Below are positions 36,997-45,884 of a stretch of DNA of 64,000 bases, one piece after another. Positions within the stretch are counted from its first letter, which is position 1, and each line of letters opens with the position of its first letter. The notes below the pieces were generated by a model. That model saw nothing but the letters and a program-made list of their open reading frames with translations, did not search any database and was not told the DNA's origin. A program made the position numbers and the translations under genes. The stretch is from Streptomyces sp. NBC_00224 (lineage in GTDB: Bacteria; Actinomycetota; Actinomycetes; Streptomycetales; Streptomycetaceae). The stretch is from the NCBI RefSeq assembly GCF_041435195.1, contig NZ_CP108106.1, positions 1,426,001-1,490,000 on the forward strand. Reading direction: 5' to 3'.

Positions 36997-37695
36997 CTAC
37001 CGGGGTGCGGGGTGGGTCCGGGTGCCGTCGAGGAAGGTGTCCACGATCGCCTCCGCGAACGCGGCGGACTCCACCGGGCGCTGACGAAGGATCAGCCGCG
37101 CGAGCATCGGCCCCGTCAGCAGCTCGATGGCCTGGTCGACGTCGAGGCCGGGGCGCAGCTCTCCGCTGTCCAGCCCGTCGCGCAGCACCTGCCGCATGGC
37201 GTCCCTCCGTGCGGCGACCGCGGTGTCCTCGTACGCCTCCACCAGCTGCGGCCGGTGCACCGCCTCGCCGAGGAGGCCGGCGAGCAGGCGGTGCAGATTG
37301 GTGTCCTGGCCGCGGTGGCGGATCTGGTCGACCAGGTCCACCAGACGCTCCCGCAGAGGGAGTCCGTCCGAGGGGGCGACGGGGACGTCGAGGCTGCTCA
37401 GGGCAGCGAGCACCAGCTCTTCCTTGTTGCGCCAGCGGCGGTAGATGGTGGCGCGGGCGACTCCGGCCCGCTGGGCCACCAGGTCCATCGACAGCGCGCT
37501 GAAGCTGCACCCCTCGCCCAGCAGGCCCAGGGTGCTCTCCAGGATCGCCCGGTCGGCCGCGGGGTCGCGCTGGCGCCCGCCGCGGGCGGCGCGCTGCGCG
37601 GGCGGCGCGGGGGCGGGCCCGTCCCCGGTCGCGGAGACGGGCCGGAGGCCGGCGGGCGCGGCGCCCTCGGCCTCCGGTGGAACGGGTGGTGGCAT
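36997..37695 (-). CDS. TetR family regulator
   Basis: This 232-residue protein has a long Pro/Ala-rich N-terminal tail (about 45 residues). A TetR helix-turn-helix follows (SMDLVAQRAGVARATIYRRW) with a C-terminal ligand domain. Its ATG lies 3 bases after the stop of the MFS gene upstream, so the two form one operon and it probably represses the pump. The gap to the hydrolase gene (36862-36996) shows no strong hairpin, so read-through into the hydrolase is possible. Confidence 0.85.
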   Translation of the reverse strand: MPPPVPPEAEGAAPAGLRPVSATGDGPAPAPPAQRAARGGRQRDPAADRAILESTLGLLGEGCSFSALSMDLVAQRAGVARATIYRRWRNKEELVLAALSSLDVPVAPSDGLPLRERLVDLVDQIRHRGQDTNLHRLLAGLLGEAVHRPQLVEAYEDTAVAARRDAMRQVLRDGLDSGELRPGLDVDQAIELLTGPMLARLILRQRPVESAAFAEAIVDTFLDGTRTHPAPR

Positions 37696-37697
37696 GC

Positions 37698-39293
37698 TCA
37701 GACCTCCGAGGAGTGGTGGACCCTGGCCGCTTCGTCCGCACCGGCGGGTTCGTCGGGCGTACGGGCGGGCAGCAGGAGCAGGCTGACGAGGGCGCCGAGG
37801 AAGGTGACCCCGGCGGCGACCAGTGCGGTGAGGTGCATCGCGGAGACGAACGAGTCGACGGCGTGGCCCGCGAGCCCGGCGCCGCGCGGGCCGAGCGCGT
37901 CGGCCACGGCGAGGCTGCTCTGCACGGACTCCCCTGCCTTGTCGCGCAGTTGGCCCGGCACGGCTCCCAGGTGGTCCGACATCCGCGAGCGGTACGCGGT
38001 GGACAGGACCGAGCCGAGGACGGCGACGCCCAGCGCCCCGCCCACCTGACGGAAGGTGGTGTTGACGGCCGAGCCGGTGCCCGCGCGCCGGCGGGGCAGG
38101 GCCGACATGACGGCGGCCGTGGCGGGCGGCATCACACAGGCGATGCCCACGCCCAGGACGAAGAAGACGGATTCGAGGAGCCACAGCGAGGTGTGCTCGT
38201 CGACGGTGGCGACGACGACGAACGCCAGGGTGGTCAGCAGCATCCCGGTGGTGCACACCGGGCGGACCCCGATCCGCTTGGCCGCGAGCGTGGCGGGCGG
38301 CGAGAACGCCAACTGGGCCACGGCCAGCGGCAGCAGACAGTACCCGGCCTGCAGGGGCGTCCAGCCGCGCACGCTCTGCAGATAGAAGACCAGGAAGAAG
38401 GTGGCGCCGAGCAGCGCGAAGAACACCAGGCCGATCACGGTCACGGCGGCCGAGAAACGCGGGACGCGGAACAGCGCGATGTCGAGGGCCGGGCGCTCGG
38501 CCCGCCGTTCCCAGCCGACGAAGGCCGCCAGCACGACGAGCCCGCCGAGCATCGTCCCCCACACCCGGCCCGCCGCCCAGTCGTCCGACTCGCCGCCCTG
38601 GATCACCCCGTACACCAGCAGGGTCAGACCCGCCACGGACAGGGCGACGCCCACCGGGTCGAAGCCGCCGCGCCCGGGGTCCCTGGACTCCGGCACGACG
38701 ACCAGCGCGGCGACGGTGCCGATCACGACGATCGGGATGTTGATGAGGAAGACCGAGCCCCACCAGAAGTGCTCCAGGAGCGCGCCGCCGGTGATGGGGC
38801 CGACGGCGACCGCCAGACCGGCCGCGCCGGCCCAGATGCCGACGGCCTTGGCGTGTTCGGCGGGCGGGAAGACGTTCATGATGATCGCCAGGGTCGCGGG
38901 CATCACCAGCGCGCCGCCGACGCCGAGTCCGGCGCGCGCGGCGATCAGTTCGCCGGCGCTGCCCGCGTACGCGGACCAGAGCGAGGCGCCGCCGAAGACG
39001 ACGAGCCCGGTCACGAGCGTACGTTTGCGTCCCCAGCGGTCGGCCAGCACTCCGGTGCTGAACAGGAGGGCCGCGAAGACCAGCGTGTACGAGTCCACCG
39101 ACCACTGCAGCGCGCTGGAGGAGGCGCCCAGGCCCTGTGGTGCGGGCTCGGCGAGCGTCTTGAGCGCGACGTTCAGGATCGATGTGTCGAGGACCACGAG
39201 CAGGAGGCTCACCACGAGCACGCCCAGTACCCACCAGCGGTGGGCGGCCGCCTGGTCCTGCTCGGCATTGCGATGTTCGAGCTGAGTGGTCAC
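37698..39293 (-). CDS. MFS drug exporter, DHA2 family
   Basis: This 531-residue transporter has about 14 membrane helices. The DHA2 signature LDTSILNVAL lies in the first helix and the MFS motif GVLADRWGRKRTLV follows. The GTG start has GAGGAG upstream. It is divergent from the tetronate operon and encoded with a TetR regulator, so it is a good candidate for export of, or resistance to, the tetronate. Confidence 0.88.
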   Translation of the reverse strand: MTTQLEHRNAEQDQAAAHRWWVLGVLVVSLLLVVLDTSILNVALKTLAEPAPQGLGASSSALQWSVDSYTLVFAALLFSTGVLADRWGRKRTLVTGLVVFGGASLWSAYAGSAGELIAARAGLGVGGALVMPATLAIIMNVFPPAEHAKAVGIWAGAAGLAVAVGPITGGALLEHFWWGSVFLINIPIVVIGTVAALVVVPESRDPGRGGFDPVGVALSVAGLTLLVYGVIQGGESDDWAAGRVWGTMLGGLVVLAAFVGWERRAERPALDIALFRVPRFSAAVTVIGLVFFALLGATFFLVFYLQSVRGWTPLQAGYCLLPLAVAQLAFSPPATLAAKRIGVRPVCTTGMLLTTLAFVVVATVDEHTSLWLLESVFFVLGVGIACVMPPATAAVMSALPRRRAGTGSAVNTTFRQVGGALGVAVLGSVLSTAYRSRMSDHLGAVPGQLRDKAGESVQSSLAVADALGPRGAGLAGHAVDSFVSAMHLTALVAAGVTFLGALVSLLLLPARTPDEPAGADEAARVHHSSEV

Positions 39294-39358
39294 GGGTGCC
39301 GCTCCTCGGAAGGAAGAGGGTGTTGCGTGAACTGCCGTCTGTGGCTGTGCGGTTCACG

Positions 39359-39387
39359 ACGCTAGACCCGTCCACCAATCGAGTCAA
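39359..39387 (-). promoter_or_regulatory. Consensus promoter of the MFS-tetR operon
   Basis: On the minus strand TTGACT (39387-39382) is followed after 17 bases by TAGCGT (39364-39359), close to the housekeeping sigma consensus, about 65 bases before the GTG start of the MFS gene. Confidence 0.65.
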
Positions 39388-39560
39388 TGCCGTATCGAAA
39401 CAGTGCTGACTCACATCCCGGCGGCGGCAGGAGAGCGCGAGAGCCTGCGGCACTGGGTGCCAACTTCTCCTCCCTACACGTGTGAACGCCCCCCGTACTC
39501 CCCCTCTCCACCGCACCCTGCGGGAAGACCCGAAGCTGCGACGTGCACCTCAAGGCTGCC

Positions 39561-39592
39561 TTTACACGTCCTTTTCACTTCCCGCCAACGAT
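39561..39592 (+). promoter_or_regulatory. Candidate SARP box and -10 of the tetronate operon
   Basis: Two related heptamers, TTTACAC (39561-39567) and TTTTCAC (39572-39578), start 11 bases apart. The second is followed, after exactly 8 bases, by AACGAT, a -10-like hexamer. This spacing is the known layout of SARP-activated promoters. The first gene starts at 39650. The rest of the 356-base gap (39294-39649) holds the divergent MFS promoter and no convincing gene. Confidence 0.65.
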
Positions 39593-39649
39593 GGGTCAGC
39601 AGATGGCACTTGGTGCCGCGCCAGCCCGAACAGAGCGACAGGGGAAGAG

Positions 39650-41446
39650 ATGCACAGGACGTTGACCGAGGCCGTACGCGCCGGAGCCGAGCAGCACCCC
39701 GACCGGCTCGCCTTCGTGTACCTGCACGAGGACGGCCGGACCATGCGGCCCGAGGAGCTCACCTACGCGGAGCTGGACCGCCGCGCCCGGCTGATCGCCA
39801 CCCGGCTGCGCCAGGAGTCACTGGGCGACCCGACCCGCCCGGTGCTGCTGCTCTACCCGCCCACGCTCGACTTCGTCACCGCGTTCCTCGGCTGCTTCTA
39901 CGCCGGGCGCACGGCCATCCCGGCCCCGCTGCCGGACGAGCCGGGCGAGCGTCTCGCCCGGGTCAGCGGCATCCTGCGGGACGCCTCGGTGGGCGCCGTC
40001 CTGACGCTGCCCGAGCACCGCCAGTCCCTCGCCGCCTGGCTGGCCGCCGCCGGGGAGCAGGACGTGGTGTGCCTGGCGCCCGAGGACGACGGCGAGGACC
40101 CCGCGCTGTGGTTCCCGCCGCAGGTCCGCGCCGACGACATCGCCTTCCTCCAGTACAGCTCGGGCTCCACCAGCCAGCCCAAGGGCGTCATGGTCACGCA
40201 CGCCAACCTGGCCGCCAACCAGGAGGCCATCCACCACGCCATGCTGACCGAGCCCGGCGTCGTCACCGGCAGCTGGCTGCCGCTCTACCACGACATGGGC
40301 CTCATCGGGATGACCCTGCACCCGCTGTGGATGGGCGGCACGAGCGTCCAGATGTCGCCCATCTCCTTCATCAAGCAGCCGCACCGCTGGCTGCGGATGA
40401 TCCACGACTACCGCGTCGAGGGCACCGCCTCGCCCGACTTCGGGTACGAGCTGTGCGCCCGCCGCACCACCGACGAGCAGGCCGAAGGGCTCGACCTGTC
40501 CAGCCTGCGGGTGGCGCTGAACGGGGCCGAGCCGGTGCGCGCCGCCACCATCCGTACCTTCAACGCGCGCTTCGCCGCCTACGGGCTGCGCCCCGAGGCG
40601 CTGTTCCCGAGCTACGGGCTCGCCGAGAACACCCTGGTGGCCTCCGGCGGCGACACCACCGCCCCGCACGTCGAACTGGCCGTCGACGCCCACCTCCTGG
40701 AGCAGCACGAGCTGCGGCCCGCCCGGGCCGACCGTGCGTCCAGGACCCTGGTCGGCTGCGGCGCGCCGGCCGGGAGCGAGGTGCTCGTGGTCGACCCCAT
40801 GACACGCCAGGCGCTGGCGGACGGCCAGGTCGGCGAGATCTGGCTGCGCGGCCCATCGGTGGCGCGCGGCTACTGGAACCGCCCGGAGGCCACCGACGAG
40901 ACCTTCCGCGCCGAGACCGCCGACGGCCGCACCGGCTATCTGCGCACCGGCGACCTCGGCGGCCTGGTCGGCGGGGAGCTGTTCGTCACCGGCCGCATCA
41001 AGGAGATGCTCATCCACCACGGCCGCAACCTCTACCCGCAGGACATCGAGCAGGCCGTGCAGGACTCGGGGCCCGCCCTGCGGCGCGGCGGCGGGGCGGT
41101 GTTCACCGTCGGGGACGAGGAGGGCGACCGCTCGCACGTCGTGGTGGTGCAGGAGGTCCGCCCGAACCAGCAGGGCGAAGCCGATCTGCCCGCCCTCGCC
41201 GCCTCGGTCCAGACCGTGCTCAGCCGCAGGTTCCAACTCCCCGCCGCCAGTGTGGTCCTGGTGCGCCCCGGCGCGGTCCGCAAGACCACCAGCGGCAAGA
41301 CACAGCGCACCCTGATGCGCCGGCTGTTCCTCGACGGCGCGCTGTCCGTACTCCACCAGCGCCTGGAACGGCCGGTCGCGGAGCTCGTCGCCCGCCCGGC
41401 CGAGACCGCCGAGCACTCCGCTCCACTGGCCGCCCCCGGCCGCTGA
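39650..41446 (+). CDS. Fatty acyl-AMP ligase, tetronate starter loading
   Basis: This 598-residue ANL enzyme is of the FAAL group: YSSGSTSQPKGVMVTHANL, SWLPLYHDMGLIG, FPSYGLAENTL and TGRIKEMLIHHGRNLYPQDIE are family hallmarks. FAALs activate free fatty acids as acyl-adenylates and pass them to an ACP rather than CoA. The ATG at 39650 follows AGGGGAAG. It is the first gene of a seven-gene operon; the ACP encoded 45 bases downstream is the natural acceptor. Confidence 0.92.
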   Translation: MHRTLTEAVRAGAEQHPDRLAFVYLHEDGRTMRPEELTYAELDRRARLIATRLRQESLGDPTRPVLLLYPPTLDFVTAFLGCFYAGRTAIPAPLPDEPGERLARVSGILRDASVGAVLTLPEHRQSLAAWLAAAGEQDVVCLAPEDDGEDPALWFPPQVRADDIAFLQYSSGSTSQPKGVMVTHANLAANQEAIHHAMLTEPGVVTGSWLPLYHDMGLIGMTLHPLWMGGTSVQMSPISFIKQPHRWLRMIHDYRVEGTASPDFGYELCARRTTDEQAEGLDLSSLRVALNGAEPVRAATIRTFNARFAAYGLRPEALFPSYGLAENTLVASGGDTTAPHVELAVDAHLLEQHELRPARADRASRTLVGCGAPAGSEVLVVDPMTRQALADGQVGEIWLRGPSVARGYWNRPEATDETFRAETADGRTGYLRTGDLGGLVGGELFVTGRIKEMLIHHGRNLYPQDIEQAVQDSGPALRRGGGAVFTVGDEEGDRSHVVVVQEVRPNQQGEADLPALAASVQTVLSRRFQLPAASVVLVRPGAVRKTTSGKTQRTLMRRLFLDGALSVLHQRLERPVAELVARPAETAEHSAPLAAPGR

Positions 41447-41491
41447 GCCCGCCCGGTCCACCGAGCGCCGCCCCCAAGGAAGAGGTACCTC

Positions 41492-41806
41492 ATGTCCATC
41501 GCCCCCGACACCCGCACCGCGATCCGGCCGCAGACCCCCGTACTGGCCCCCGCGGACCTGGAGAAGTGGCTCACCGACCGAGTGGCCTTCCATCTGCACC
41601 GGCCCGCCCGGGAGATCGACCCGACGACCCCGCTCGCCGACTACGGCATCGACTCGGTGGCCGCGATCGGCATCTGCGGCGAGATAGAGGAACGCCACCT
41701 CCTGGCGGTCCCGCCGACCCTCGCCTACGACTTCCCGACGGTACGCGCCATCGCCGGGCACCTGGCCGAGCTGCTCGCCGTCGGTGATGCCGGGGCCGCC
41801 TCATGA
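41492..41806 (+). CDS. Acyl carrier protein (starter acyl carrier)
   Basis: A 104-residue ACP with attachment Ser in ADYGIDSVAAIG and an N-terminal extension of about 20 residues. The start has AAGGAAGAGG upstream and the stop overlaps the PKS gene. It probably receives the fatty acyl group from the FAAL and presents it to the KS. Confidence 0.9.
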   Translation: MSIAPDTRTAIRPQTPVLAPADLEKWLTDRVAFHLHRPAREIDPTTPLADYGIDSVAAIGICGEIEERHLLAVPPTLAYDFPTVRAIAGHLAELLAVGDAGAAS

Positions 41807-44800
41807 GCGCACCCGAACCGGTCGCGGTCGTCGGGCTCGACTGCCGCTTCCCCGGGGCCCGGGACGCAGGCGAGTTCTGGAAGCTGCTGATGGAGGGCGG
41901 GGACGGCACCCGGCGCGTCCCCGAGGAGCGCTGGGAGGCGGACCGCTACCGGCTCGCCGACCCGGCCGCCCCGGGCGAGGCCCGGCCCCCCGGCCGCTCC
42001 AACACCGTGCGCGGCGGTTTCATCGACGACCCGGACGCCTTCGACCCCGCCTTCTTCGGGATCTCGCCGCGCGAGGCGGCCGCCATGGACCCGCAGCAGC
42101 GACTGCTGCTCCAGTGCTCGTGGCGCGCCATCGAGGACGCGGCGGTGGCGCCCGAGGACCTGGCCGGCACGGACACGGGCGTGTTCGTGGGGGTGATGGC
42201 CAACGAGTGGGCTCACCTCCAACTGGCCGACTACGACGGAATAACCGCCCGGCACGGCTCCGGCAACGGCTACTTCATGGGCGCCAACCGCGTCTCGTAC
42301 CACCTGGACCTCAAGGGCCCCAGCCTCGCCGTCGACACGGCCTGCTCGTCCTCGCTCGTCGCCCTGCACCTCGCCTCCGGCGCGCTGCGCGCGGGCGACT
42401 GCGACTACGCGCTCGCCGGCGGCACCAACCTGATCATGACGCCCGTACTCAACATCTTCTACACCCAGGCGGGCCTGTCCGCGCCCGACGGCCGCTGCAA
42501 GCCGTTCAGCGCCTCGGCCGACGGCATCGGCCGCGCCGAGGGCGTCGCCGTACTCGTCCTGCGCCGCCTCGCCGACGCGCTCGCCGACCGCCAGCCGGTC
42601 TACGCCGTGCTGCGCGGCACCGGCGTCAACCAGGACGGCCGCAGCAACGGGATCACCGCGCCCAACCGCTGGGCCCAGCAGCAGCTCATCGAGCGGGTGT
42701 GGCGCTCGGCCGACGTCGGCGCCGACGACATCGGCTTCATCGAGGCGCACGGCACCGGCACCCTCCTCGGCGACATGATGGAGGCCCAGGCGCTCGGCCA
42801 CCTCACCAGCGGCCGCAGCGGCGGCAGCGTCGCGCTCGGCTCGGTCAAGAGCAACTTCGGGCACGCCGAGGGCGCCGCCGGGATCGCCGGGGTCGTCAAG
42901 ACCGTCCTCGCGCTGCACCACCGCACGGTGCCGCCCAGCCGCTTCGCCGACGACGAGAACCCGGGACTCCAGCTGCCCGAGCGGCGCCTGACACTGCTCA
43001 GGTCCCCGCTGCGGCTGCCGTCCGGCACCGTGCACGCCGCCGTCAGCAGCTTCGGCATGGGCGGCACCAACGCGCACGCCGTGCTCTCCTCGCCGCCGCG
43101 CGCGGTCCACCGCTCCGGCGAGCGGGTCCCGGGCGTCTTCACCGTCTCCGCCCGCTCCGCGCGCCAGCTGCGCCCCAATCTGCTGGCGCAGGCCGACGCG
43201 CTGGCCCGGCTGCCCGAGGACCGGCTCGCCCAGCTGTGCTGGACCAGCAACCGCGTCAAGTCCCGGCTGCCGCACCGCGTCGCCGTCGCCTCGGGCGATC
43301 TGGCGGGGCTGGTGGCGGGGCTGCGCGAGGCGGCCGAGCGCACCCACGACGAGGAGGGCGGGGTGCGGCGCACGGCGCCCACGGTGGCGTTCGCGTTCAC
43401 CGGACAGGGCGCCCAGCACCCCGGCATGGCCGCCTCCTGGTACGCCTCCTCCCCCGTCTACGCCCGCCTCTTCGACGAGATCGACGAGCACCTCGCCGTC
43501 CACCTCGGCCGCTCGGTGCGCGACGCGGTCCTGGAGGGCGATCCCGGGGTGGACCGCACTGGTCTCGCCCAGCCCGCGCTCTTCGCGGTCGAGTACGCGA
43601 TGGCGGGCGCCCTGGCCGACGCCGGGATCCGGCCCGCCGCCGTCATCGGCCACAGCATCGGCGAGTTCGCCGCCGCCTGCGCGGCCGGAGCGCTCGAACC
43701 CGCCGACGCGGCCCGCCTCGTGGCCCGCCGGGGTGCACTCATGGAGGCGCTCCCGGACGGCGGCGGCATGCTCGCCGTACCGCTGCCCGAGGCGGAGGTG
43801 GAGGCGCTGCTCACCGATCCCGCGCGGGTATGCGTCGCGGCCGTCAACGGTCCGCGCAGCACCGTGGTCGCCGGGGAGCTCGACGAACTCGCCCTGCTGC
43901 GCGCCACGTTGGCCGACCGGGGCGTCACCGCCCGGCCGCTGACCGTCTCGCACGCCTTCCACTCCCCGCTGATGCGACCCGCCGTCGAGCCGTTCCGGCG
44001 CGAGGGCGCGGACTTGGCGGTGCACGCCCCCTCGGTGCCGGTCTTCTCGACCGTGTACGGACGGGTCATGGGCGGCGAGGAGCGCATGGACGCCGCGTAC
44101 TGGGCGCGCCAGATCACCGCGCCGGTGCGGTTCGCCGACGCCGCCGCCGAACTGTTCTCTTCCGGCGTCACCCACATCGTGGAGATCGGCCCGCGCGCCG
44201 TGCTCACCCCCATGCTCGCCCGGCTCAGGCCGACCGACGGCGACCCGGTGAGCTGCCTCGCCGCCCACCCGGGCGACCGCGCGCCCCGCCACCCGCTGCA
44301 CCACCTGCTCGGGCAGCTGTGGAGCGCCGGGGCCGACCCCACCTGGGACAGCCTGTACCCGGAGGCGGACCGCGTGCCGCGCCGGCTGCCGCCGTACATC
44401 TTCGACGACAGCTTCCGCGCCTGGCGCTCCGCCACCGCCCCCGAACTGCCCGCGCCCCGCCTCCCCGCCATGGACGCGGCAGCCGCGGGACCGCCGACGG
44501 CGGAACTCGCCCAGACGTGCCCGCCGACCCCGGACGGTGGTTCCCCCCACGGGGTGTCCGAGGTGACGCACCGTCTGGTGTGCCGGGTCGGCGGGCACGA
44601 CCCCTCGGCGGTACGGACCCACTCCCGCCTCGCCGAGGACCTCGGCTTCGACTCGATCCAGGTCATGGAGCTCAAGACCCGCATCGAGAACGAACTGCCC
44701 GAGCTCGGCAGCCTGCCCGTCGAGGAGCTGCTCGCGAGCCTGGAGACGGTGGGCGACCTCAGCCGCTATCTGGGCGAGCGCCTGCTCGTACCGGCCGCGG

Positions 44801-44856
44801 CGTCCGCGCCGACCGCACCGACTGTCCCGACCGCCCCGGAAGGACCGCGCACATGA
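41803..44856 (+). CDS. Single-module type I PKS (KS-AT-ACP)
   Basis: This 1017-residue module has a KS at about 5-430 (Cys181 in DTACSSS, His316 in EAHGTGT, His354 in SNFGHAEG), an AT at about 525-820 (Ser618 in GHSIGE, HAFH at 717-720, the malonyl signature) and an ACP at about 915-985 (Ser951 in LGFDSIQ). There are no reductive domains and no TE. It should add one malonyl unit to the fatty acyl starter and leave a beta-ketoacyl-ACP, the precursor expected for a 3-acyl tetronic acid. The KS reads GDMME where most have GDPIE. Start and stop overlap both neighbours. Confidence 0.93.
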   Translation: MSAPEPVAVVGLDCRFPGARDAGEFWKLLMEGGDGTRRVPEERWEADRYRLADPAAPGEARPPGRSNTVRGGFIDDPDAFDPAFFGISPREAAAMDPQQRLLLQCSWRAIEDAAVAPEDLAGTDTGVFVGVMANEWAHLQLADYDGITARHGSGNGYFMGANRVSYHLDLKGPSLAVDTACSSSLVALHLASGALRAGDCDYALAGGTNLIMTPVLNIFYTQAGLSAPDGRCKPFSASADGIGRAEGVAVLVLRRLADALADRQPVYAVLRGTGVNQDGRSNGITAPNRWAQQQLIERVWRSADVGADDIGFIEAHGTGTLLGDMMEAQALGHLTSGRSGGSVALGSVKSNFGHAEGAAGIAGVVKTVLALHHRTVPPSRFADDENPGLQLPERRLTLLRSPLRLPSGTVHAAVSSFGMGGTNAHAVLSSPPRAVHRSGERVPGVFTVSARSARQLRPNLLAQADALARLPEDRLAQLCWTSNRVKSRLPHRVAVASGDLAGLVAGLREAAERTHDEEGGVRRTAPTVAFAFTGQGAQHPGMAASWYASSPVYARLFDEIDEHLAVHLGRSVRDAVLEGDPGVDRTGLAQPALFAVEYAMAGALADAGIRPAAVIGHSIGEFAAACAAGALEPADAARLVARRGALMEALPDGGGMLAVPLPEAEVEALLTDPARVCVAAVNGPRSTVVAGELDELALLRATLADRGVTARPLTVSHAFHSPLMRPAVEPFRREGADLAVHAPSVPVFSTVYGRVMGGEERMDAAYWARQITAPVRFADAAAELFSSGVTHIVEIGPRAVLTPMLARLRPTDGDPVSCLAAHPGDRAPRHPLHHLLGQLWSAGADPTWDSLYPEADRVPRRLPPYIFDDSFRAWRSATAPELPAPRLPAMDAAAAGPPTAELAQTCPPTPDGGSPHGVSEVTHRLVCRVGGHDPSAVRTHSRLAEDLGFDSIQVMELKTRIENELPELGSLPVEELLASLETVGDLSRYLGERLLVPAAASAPTAPTVPTAPEGPRT

Positions 44857-45884
44857 GCCCGTCATCCGCCCCCGTCGCCCACCTGGTCTCGGTCGGCACC
44901 TGTCTGCCGGGGGAACCGGTGGACAACGCCACCCTGGCCAAGCTCGTCGGCGTCGACGAGCAGTGGGCCGAGATGTTCATCGGCAACGTCAGCAGGCACT
45001 TCGCCGTCGACCTGGCGACCGGCCAGGTCCGCCACTCCCTGGCGGACATCGCGGCGACCGCGGCGGACCGGGCCCTGGCGGCGGCGGGTCTGGAGGCCGT
45101 CGACATCGACTGCGTCGTCATGGGCACCGCGACCCCGGACCAGCTGATGCCCGCCACTGTCAACCTGGTGGCGGACCGCCTCGGCATCGACAACGTCCCC
45201 ACCTACCAGCTCCAGTCCGGCTGCGCCGGGGCGATCCAGGCGCTCGACGTGGCCCGCACCATGCTCCTCGCCGGGCGCTGCTCGACGGTCCTGGTGATCG
45301 GCGGCGACGTCTGCGCCAAGCATCTGGAGACGGACTTCGACCCCGGCTCGCGCACCCCCGCCGAGCTGGTCAACTACATCCTGTTCGGCGACGGGGCGGG
45401 CGCGGCCGTGCTCAGCGCCGAGTCCTTCGGGCAGCGCGTCGAGATCCGCCAGGTCCTCAACCGCCTGGTGGGCCTGGGCAAGGCGCCCGGCCAGGTCATC
45501 GACTGGTTCGGCCTGGGCGACCGGCACAGCGACCGCACGGCGATCTCCGAGGACTACAAGGCGATCGAGGCGGCGGTCCCGGTGCTTGCGACCCAGATGT
45601 TCTGGGAGCTCATCGGGGACGTGGGCTGGACGGCCGACCAGGTGGACTATCTGCTCCCGCCCCAGCTCTCCGGCCGTATGAGCGACCGCATCTCCGACTC
45701 GATGCCCGCCCCGCTCGCCCAGCGCGTCAACGTGGTGCGCACCGTGGGCAACAACGGCAACGCACTGCCCTTCCTGCAACTGGCCGAACTGCTCGACAAG
45801 TGGCAGGGCGGCGGGCGGGCCGTCACCGTCGCCGTGGAGTCCAGCAAGTGGATCAAGTCCGGCATCGCCCTGGAGCGCGCATGA
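44853..45884 (+). CDS. FabH-like KAS III, tetronate-forming (RkD-like)
   Basis: This 343-residue thiolase-fold enzyme has Cys124 in QLQSGCAGA and an Asn in GNNGNAL. The position of the catalytic His, normally in a P-H-Q-A-N motif, reads LLPPQLSGR, so His appears replaced by Pro270. In RK-682 and related pathways a FabH-like protein joins glyceryl-ACP to a beta-ketoacyl thioester, forming C-C and C-O bonds of the tetronate ring. The neighbours (PKS, FkbH-like, ACP) support this role. Confidence 0.87.
   Translation: MSPSSAPVAHLVSVGTCLPGEPVDNATLAKLVGVDEQWAEMFIGNVSRHFAVDLATGQVRHSLADIAATAADRALAAAGLEAVDIDCVVMGTATPDQLMPATVNLVADRLGIDNVPTYQLQSGCAGAIQALDVARTMLLAGRCSTVLVIGGDVCAKHLETDFDPGSRTPAELVNYILFGDGAGAAVLSAESFGQRVEIRQVLNRLVGLGKAPGQVIDWFGLGDRHSDRTAISEDYKAIEAAVPVLATQMFWELIGDVGWTADQVDYLLPPQLSGRMSDRISDSMPAPLAQRVNVVRTVGNNGNALPFLQLAELLDKWQGGGRAVTVAVESSKWIKSGIALERA

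Noticed and set aside
36997..39516. An 839-codon minus-strand frame that runs from the TetR gene through the MFS gene.
   Set aside because: Only the last 232 codons (from 37695) encode a TetR protein. The upstream part is Arg/Gly-rich out-of-frame reading of the MFS gene.
41725..44865. A 1046-codon minus-strand frame opposite the tetronate PKS.
   Set aside because: Low-complexity antisense shadow; the plus strand has complete KS-AT-ACP motifs.
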